Notes under the pieces: generated by a model | What the model saw: the letters and a program-made list of their open reading frames with translations, nothing else | The model's database searches: none | What the model was told of the DNA's origin: nothing | Assembly (NCBI RefSeq): GCF_001586275.1 | Contig: NZ_CP014545.1 | Coordinates: forward strand, 1,824,501 to 1,888,500 | From: Sphingorhabdus sp. M41 | GTDB lineage: Bacteria > Pseudomonadota > Alphaproteobacteria > Sphingomonadales > Sphingomonadaceae | Direction: 5' to 3' | Length of the DNA stretch: 64,000 bases | Shown here: in pieces, positions 57,977 to 64,000 of the stretch | How positions within the stretch are numbered: the first letter of the stretch is position 1 | Layout: each line of letters starts with the position of its first letter | Translations under genes and position numbers: made by a program

Positions 57977-58963
57977 ATGCGGTATTTAATTAAATCCCGA
58001 TCTATAAGTCTGGCGATGCTTTTTACAGCGTCTGTTGTTGCAACCATAAATCCTGCAAAAGCCACGCAAGAAGTACAAAAATCAGTGTCTCAGGACAATG
58101 ATATTATTGTCACCGGTCATAAAAAGAAAATGGCAGAATTTCAGAAATTGATCGCCGATCATTTCCGGGTTTCTGGTGGTGGCAGAAACAATGGGCAATA
58201 TGCCCGTTTCGCTCAATCCGTTTGCCCTTCCGTTGCCGGCTTGGCTGAACGGCAAAGCAAGGCCATCGAAGAGCGAATTCGCCAAGTCGCCGAAATGGCT
58301 GAAATCAGGGTGGCAAAGGAAGATTGTCGTCCCAATTTGTTCGTAGCTATCGTGGAAGATGGCGGCTCCGAGATCCAGCTTTTGCGTAGCAAGAAAAGTC
58401 GCCTATTCGGATCACTCACCCACAGCGAAAGAGATAAGATCGAGCAAAATGGCGGACCGGTTTATAGCTGGAAAGCAACCGAAACGATGGGCAGCGACTC
58501 AAAGTACAATGCCGCCGGAGGCACTTTTACGTTTATGGGTGGCGATAATGGGCCAGGTGGAGGACCTGCTCTTGGTGGAGCACAGACCAATGGCCAAACG
58601 ACGCACGTTAAGTCCAAAATTTCGAGATCGACGGTGGAAGGCATAGCTTATTCCTATTTATTGATTGATAGCAAGGCTTTGGAAGGTGTTTCCGCAGCGC
58701 AACTGGCTGACTATGCCGCCATGGTTTCTCTGATTGATATCGATGTAGGGGGCGAAACACAGGTGCCAGACGGGTCCATATTGTCGCTATTTGCGGAAAT
58801 CGAGGACAAGTCATTGAGGCCCACGTCGCTGAGCGGCGGAGATTTGCTGCTTTTACGCGGATTATACAAGGTGCCAGCCAATGTGAAGGCATCGCTGCAA
58901 CGCTCGGCGATGATCCACACGATGAGCGAAGGATTGAAAGACCCCGAGCGCATCAATCGGTGA
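57977..58963 (+). CDS. Secreted protein, unknown function
   Basis: 328 residues. Start MRYLIKSRSISLAMLFTASV gives a signal peptide ending near NPAKA. After NDIIVTGHKKK, reminiscent of the plug-proximal motif of TonB-linked proteins, comes a domain with two spaced Cys (QSVCPSVAG, KEDCRPNLFV) that may form a disulfide, a Gly-rich linker (GGDNGPGGGPALGGAQ) and an alpha/beta C-terminal domain. I recognise no enzyme motif. The 5' third looks AT-richer than its neighbours, which may hint at transfer. Confidence 0.75.
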   Translation: MRYLIKSRSISLAMLFTASVVATINPAKATQEVQKSVSQDNDIIVTGHKKKMAEFQKLIADHFRVSGGGRNNGQYARFAQSVCPSVAGLAERQSKAIEERIRQVAEMAEIRVAKEDCRPNLFVAIVEDGGSEIQLLRSKKSRLFGSLTHSERDKIEQNGGPVYSWKATETMGSDSKYNAAGGTFTFMGGDNGPGGGPALGGAQTNGQTTHVKSKISRSTVEGIAYSYLLIDSKALEGVSAAQLADYAAMVSLIDIDVGGETQVPDGSILSLFAEIEDKSLRPTSLSGGDLLLLRGLYKVPANVKASLQRSAMIHTMSEGLKDPERINR

Positions 58964-59131
58964 CTTGGCGTCGCTAACCGGCTTTACACCGCGTCCTTCA
59001 CAATTTTGGTTCAGGCCACCTCGTCTATAACCTCTATACCTGGTTTCGGCGGCTGCATGACTTTCAACGATGTAAAAAAGTGATCGCCTCTACAGCAGGC
59101 CGAGATCTGCCCGACGGCACTGCAACGTTGC

Positions 59132-59980
59132 TCAGTCGATCGTTCTGTCACTGCAGCGCAGGGTCAGGCCATATTCCTCCAGCCAGTCCGCCTCGGTCGG
59201 CAGAAGATATTGCAATGCCTCGGGCAACAGGCCGTGCAGCGTATTCGCATGGACCAATTCTGTGCGCCGGTCGGCGAAACACAGGTTTGAACCGGCATGG
59301 CCGACAAAGCGAAGCACGCCCTGCTCGGTGTCCCCGCCTTCATCCGCCAGCGAGAGGAACAGCGGTGGTCGATCCCGATTTTCCATGCCAGCGAGACCGT
59401 ATGACAGGCTCTGCTTGTTCCATTGCAGGCTTGGCGACAGGGCCGCATAGCCATCGAACAGGTCTGGTGCGACCGCCCAGGTTTCTGCAACAAAATGACC
59501 CGCCGCGCTCTCTCCTAAAAGAAAGGCCCGCCCGTCGTCGCGATACCGGTCTCTGACCAGCGGCAGGATAGACGCTGACAACCAGGCGCGAAAGGCCGCG
59601 CTCTCTCCCGCCGTGGGATAGCGCTCCTGCTCGTCGTTCGACGCCGTGGGCGGAAGCAATTCCCGCTGGCGATCAACGGTTTCAACGCCGACGAAGATGG
59701 CGGGCGAGCTGCGCCCCCACAGCTGGTTCCAGCGCTCCATACCCAGGCTGAGGAAAAAATCCTGCTTCAACCCGCCATCCAGCATGATGACGATAGGATA
59801 GGACCGGTCACCGCTATCATAGTCAGCGGGCAGCACAACATTGATCCGGCGTTCGGCCCCGTGGGTCGAGACGATATAGGAGGTTCCGATCGTCAGCGGC
59901 TCGGACGAGACCGTATCGCTGGGATGGGAAGGCGACAGGGCCAATAGCATTGACGCCAGAAATATTACCGGAAATTTCAA
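59132..59980 (-). CDS. Secreted alpha/beta-hydrolase (esterase, Fes/YbbA-like)
   Basis: 282 residues with a signal peptide (FPVIFLASMLLALSPSHPS). The start is TTG at 59980, with AGGGA 6 bp upstream. The fold resembles esterase-D/enterochelin-esterase types: YPIVIMLDGGLKQDFFLS, the nucleophile elbow RAFLLGESAAGHFVAETWA and a C-terminal His region HANTLHGLLP. The Asp is likely in FLSLADEGGD. Carboxylesterase activity is likely; the substrate is unknown. The 168-bp gap on its 3' side shows no gene. Confidence 0.83.
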   Translation of the reverse strand: MKFPVIFLASMLLALSPSHPSDTVSSEPLTIGTSYIVSTHGAERRINVVLPADYDSGDRSYPIVIMLDGGLKQDFFLSLGMERWNQLWGRSSPAIFVGVETVDRQRELLPPTASNDEQERYPTAGESAAFRAWLSASILPLVRDRYRDDGRAFLLGESAAGHFVAETWAVAPDLFDGYAALSPSLQWNKQSLSYGLAGMENRDRPPLFLSLADEGGDTEQGVLRFVGHAGSNLCFADRRTELVHANTLHGLLPEALQYLLPTEADWLEEYGLTLRCSDRTID

Positions 59981-60025
59981 TCGCTGTCCCTTTCATTCAT
60001 GGCCGGGAATGATCTTTCGGACCAT

Positions 60026-62483
<2,458 letters not shown>

Positions 62484-62528
62484 GAAACAGGCTCGTTTGA
62501 TCGCAACCAGCGTTATTAAGGCACTGGC

Positions 62529-62939
62529 TCACTTAAGCCCCTCCTCTTCAGAGGAGGGGTTTGGGGTGGTGGAGGCACCACGCCCACCCCACCGATCCGG
62601 AGTACCTTCCAATATGCGCAACAAATCCGTCAAAACCCCGTCCATATTCCCCATCACATCCAAATTTGTAAAACGCACCGTCCGATATCCCTTTTCGCGC
62701 AATTGCCCATCGCGCTTGCAGTCGGAATCGATATCATGCGTATCACCATCTAGCTCAACAATCAGCTTTTTAAGCGGGCAAAAGAAGTCGGCGACAAAAT
62801 GGTCGATCACGGCCTGACGGCGGAATTTATGACCGCCCAGCTGCGAAGCGGAAAGTTGTCGCCAAAGCCGCTTTTCCGGTTCGGTCGGATTGCGCCGCAT
62901 CTCCCTAGCACGGGCAAGAAGAATGGCACGGTTGGTCAC
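62529..62939 (-). CDS. DUF559 endonuclease-like protein, copy 2, repeat-flanked
   Basis: 136 residues. PD-(D/E)XK-like motifs: MRRNPTEPEKRLWRQL, HFVADFFCPLKKL (Asp) and IVELDGDTHD (ExD), then a helical C-terminus to LLRILEG. The start is GTG at 62939, with AGGAGG from repeat R3 10 bp upstream. The last 15 residues ([15 protein letters not shown]) are translated from half-repeat R2, so the native C-terminus probably ended earlier. It lies between recN and ligA, which are normally adjacent. Role in mobility or repair is unknown. Confidence 0.87.
   Translation of the reverse strand: MTNRAILLARAREMRRNPTEPEKRLWRQLSASQLGGHKFRRQAVIDHFVADFFCPLKKLIVELDGDTHDIDSDCKRDGQLREKGYRTVRFTNLDVMGNMDGVLTDLLRILEGTPDRWGGRGASTTPNPSSEEEGLK
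62536..62572. repeat. Half-copy R2 of the two-hairpin repeat, overlapping the DUF559 3' end
   Basis: Carries hairpin 1 (AGCCCCTCCTCT...AGAGGAGGGG) and TTTGGGGTGGTGG, but no second hairpin. It codes the C-terminal tail of the DUF559 gene. Confidence 0.85.
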
Positions 62940-62945
62940 TGTTCT

Positions 62946-63056
62946 AGCCCCTCCTCTTCAGAGGAGGGGTTGGGGTGGTGGCGATGTGCAAACATCGCTC
63001 CCGCAGCGACATGCGGCGAGAAACCACCCCAACCCCTCCTTTAAAAAGGAGGGGCT
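62946..63056. repeat. 111-bp two-hairpin repeat R3, 5' of DUF559 copy 2
   Basis: Same length, outer arms and orientation as R1; the two differ by roughly 8-10 bases in the middle spacer. It lies 26 bp past the recN stop and 6 bp before the DUF559 GTG start, and provides its Shine-Dalgarno. Confidence 0.9.
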
Positions 63057-63081
63057 TGAGATGTGTCATCCCCGCAAACAC

Positions 63082-64000
63082 TCAAACCCCCTCCAGCAAC
63101 CGATCCGCCTGCGCTCTCGCCTCGTCCGTCACATCCGCCCCCGACAGCATCCGCGCAATCTCCTGCCGCCGGCCTTCATTGTCCAGCGCGCTGACATCGG
63201 TGCGCGATACGGTGCCGCTGAGCGACTTGTTGATCAGCATATGGGCAGCACCCTTCGAGGCGACCTGCGGGCTATGGGTCACGACGAGCAATTGTGCCCC
63301 GTTCGACAGCCGCGAAAGCCGGTCACCGATCGCCGATGCGACCGCTCCGCCGACGCCGCGGTCAACTTCGTCAAAAATGATTGTTTTCAGGCCATATTCT
63401 TCCGCCAGAGCGACCTTTAGAGCCAATATGAACCGCGAAAGCTCACCTCCTGACGCAATTTTGCCCAGGGGCGCCAACGGTGCACCGGGATTGGTCGAGA
63501 TCAGAAACTCGATCCGGTCCATTCCGCTTTTATTCCAGAGCTCTTCGGGCAATTCTTCAAGCAAAGTCTCAAACTTTGCTGCATCCAGTTTGAGCGGCGC
63601 CAATTCTCCGGCCACCGCCTTGTCCAGCGCCTTGGCCGCCTTTGCCCGCTTCGCCCGCAGGGCTTCTGCCGCCGCAATGTAGGATTTCTCGGCACCAGCC
63701 AAAGATGCTTCCAGATCTTCCAATGTCCTGCCACCATCGCTGATTGCCGCGAGCCTGTTCTGCAGCTCATCCAGCAGTTCCGAAAGCTTGTCCGGCTCCA
63801 CCCGATGCTTGCGCGCCAGGCCCCGCAGATCGAACAACCTGGTCTCCATATCGTCGAGTCGCTGCGGATCGAAACTCAGCGCATCAGCCGCTGCATTGAG
63901 CTTGTCCTCGGCTTCGCTGGCATCGATAATTGACCGATCAAGCGACTCCAGCGCGTCCTTGAGCAACGGATGATCTTCGGCGATCATATCAAGGCGGCGC
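63082..64000 (-). CDS. recN: DNA repair protein RecN, 5' end outside window
   Basis: SMC-like ATPase of double-strand break repair. The C-terminal ~306 residues are visible and the frame stays open to the window edge. A coiled-coil region (DKLSELLDELQNRLAA, AEALRAKRAKAAKALDKAV) precedes the C-terminal ATPase lobe with signature LGKIASGGELSRFILALKVAL, Walker B TIIFDEVDRGVGG and the switch THSPQVASKG. ligA normally follows; here a repeat-flanked DUF559 gene intervenes. Confidence 0.94.
   Translation of the reverse strand, partial: RRLDMIAEDHPLLKDALESLDRSIIDASEAEDKLNAAADALSFDPQRLDDMETRLFDLRGLARKHRVEPDKLSELLDELQNRLAAISDGGRTLEDLEASLAGAEKSYIAAAEALRAKRAKAAKALDKAVAGELAPLKLDAAKFETLLEELPEELWNKSGMDRIEFLISTNPGAPLAPLGKIASGGELSRFILALKVALAEEYGLKTIIFDEVDRGVGGAVASAIGDRLSRLSNGAQLLVVTHSPQVASKGAAHMLINKSLSGTVSRTDVSALDNEGRRQEIARMLSGADVTDEARAQADRLLEGV

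Noticed and set aside
62529-62939. DUF559 copy 2 as a pseudogene
   Set aside because: The frame is intact with the Asp and ExD residues present, and has a usable GTG start; only the repeat-derived tail is odd.

Overview
The window looks like chromosomal DNA of an alphaproteobacterium, most likely Sphingomonadales in the Sphingorhabdus/Parasphingorhabdus area. This rests on gene content: a GANTC methyltransferase (CcrM), a TTAA-N7-TTAA box of the CtrA type, Bpt leucyltransferase, sdhC-sdhD-sdhA, an XrtA/PEP-CTERM regulatory block, a ScfR-type regulator, and many TTG/GTG starts in tightly overlapping operons. The genus is inference. Nearly all of the window is coding. I saw no rRNA, tRNA, CRISPR array, transposase or prophage gene.

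Layout. 1-10 kb: end of an S9 peptidase, free-methionine-sulfoxide reductase, a RcnB-like/glycine-zipper envelope protein, bpt, a small secreted peptide, an amidohydrolase/dehydrogenase pair, threonine ammonia-lyase and phosphatidylserine decarboxylase. 10-20 kb: a divergent MarR/S41-protease pair around a palindromic operator, ccrM-folP with a GANTC cluster upstream, an acyl-CoA desaturase, and the tightly overlapped glmM-DUF1272-membrane peptide-thiD-rnhB operon. 20-27 kb: a symporter/aldo-keto reductase pair, a peptide transporter with two amidohydrolases, a nitroreductase and a GntR regulator. 27-35 kb: sugar transferase, PrsK kinase, PrsR sigma-54 activator and PrsT TPR protein (exopolysaccharide/PEP-CTERM control), then ScfR. 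35-44 kb: mixed metabolism and envelope genes (M20 peptidase, 3-hydroxybutyrate dehydrogenase, zinc peptidase, CreD, lactate dehydrogenase, LysE exporter) and a DUF559 nuclease. 44-60 kb: sdhCDA, an SDR/spermidine-synthase-like pair, MgtC-like protein, M28 peptidase, ABC-F ATPase, prmA, phhA, Crp/Fnr regulator, sterol-desaturase-like protein and secreted proteins. 60-64 kb: ligA and the end of recN, separated by a repeat-flanked DUF559 gene.

The most unusual DNA is at 60-63 kb. Two 111-bp two-hairpin repeats bracket a DUF559 PD-(D/E)XK nuclease gene between recN and ligA. The outer hairpin of each repeat supplies the Shine-Dalgarno sequence of the gene next to it. ligA itself carries two in-frame 72-bp palindromic insertions of a different repeat family. 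A second DUF559 gene near 44 kb also ends against an element of the same two-hairpin architecture. This suggests, without proving it, an association between DUF559 nucleases and dispersed palindromic repeats.

Starts were chosen by eye from Shine-Dalgarno spacing, stop/start overlaps and family N-termini. No homology search was run, so family names are recognition from motifs.
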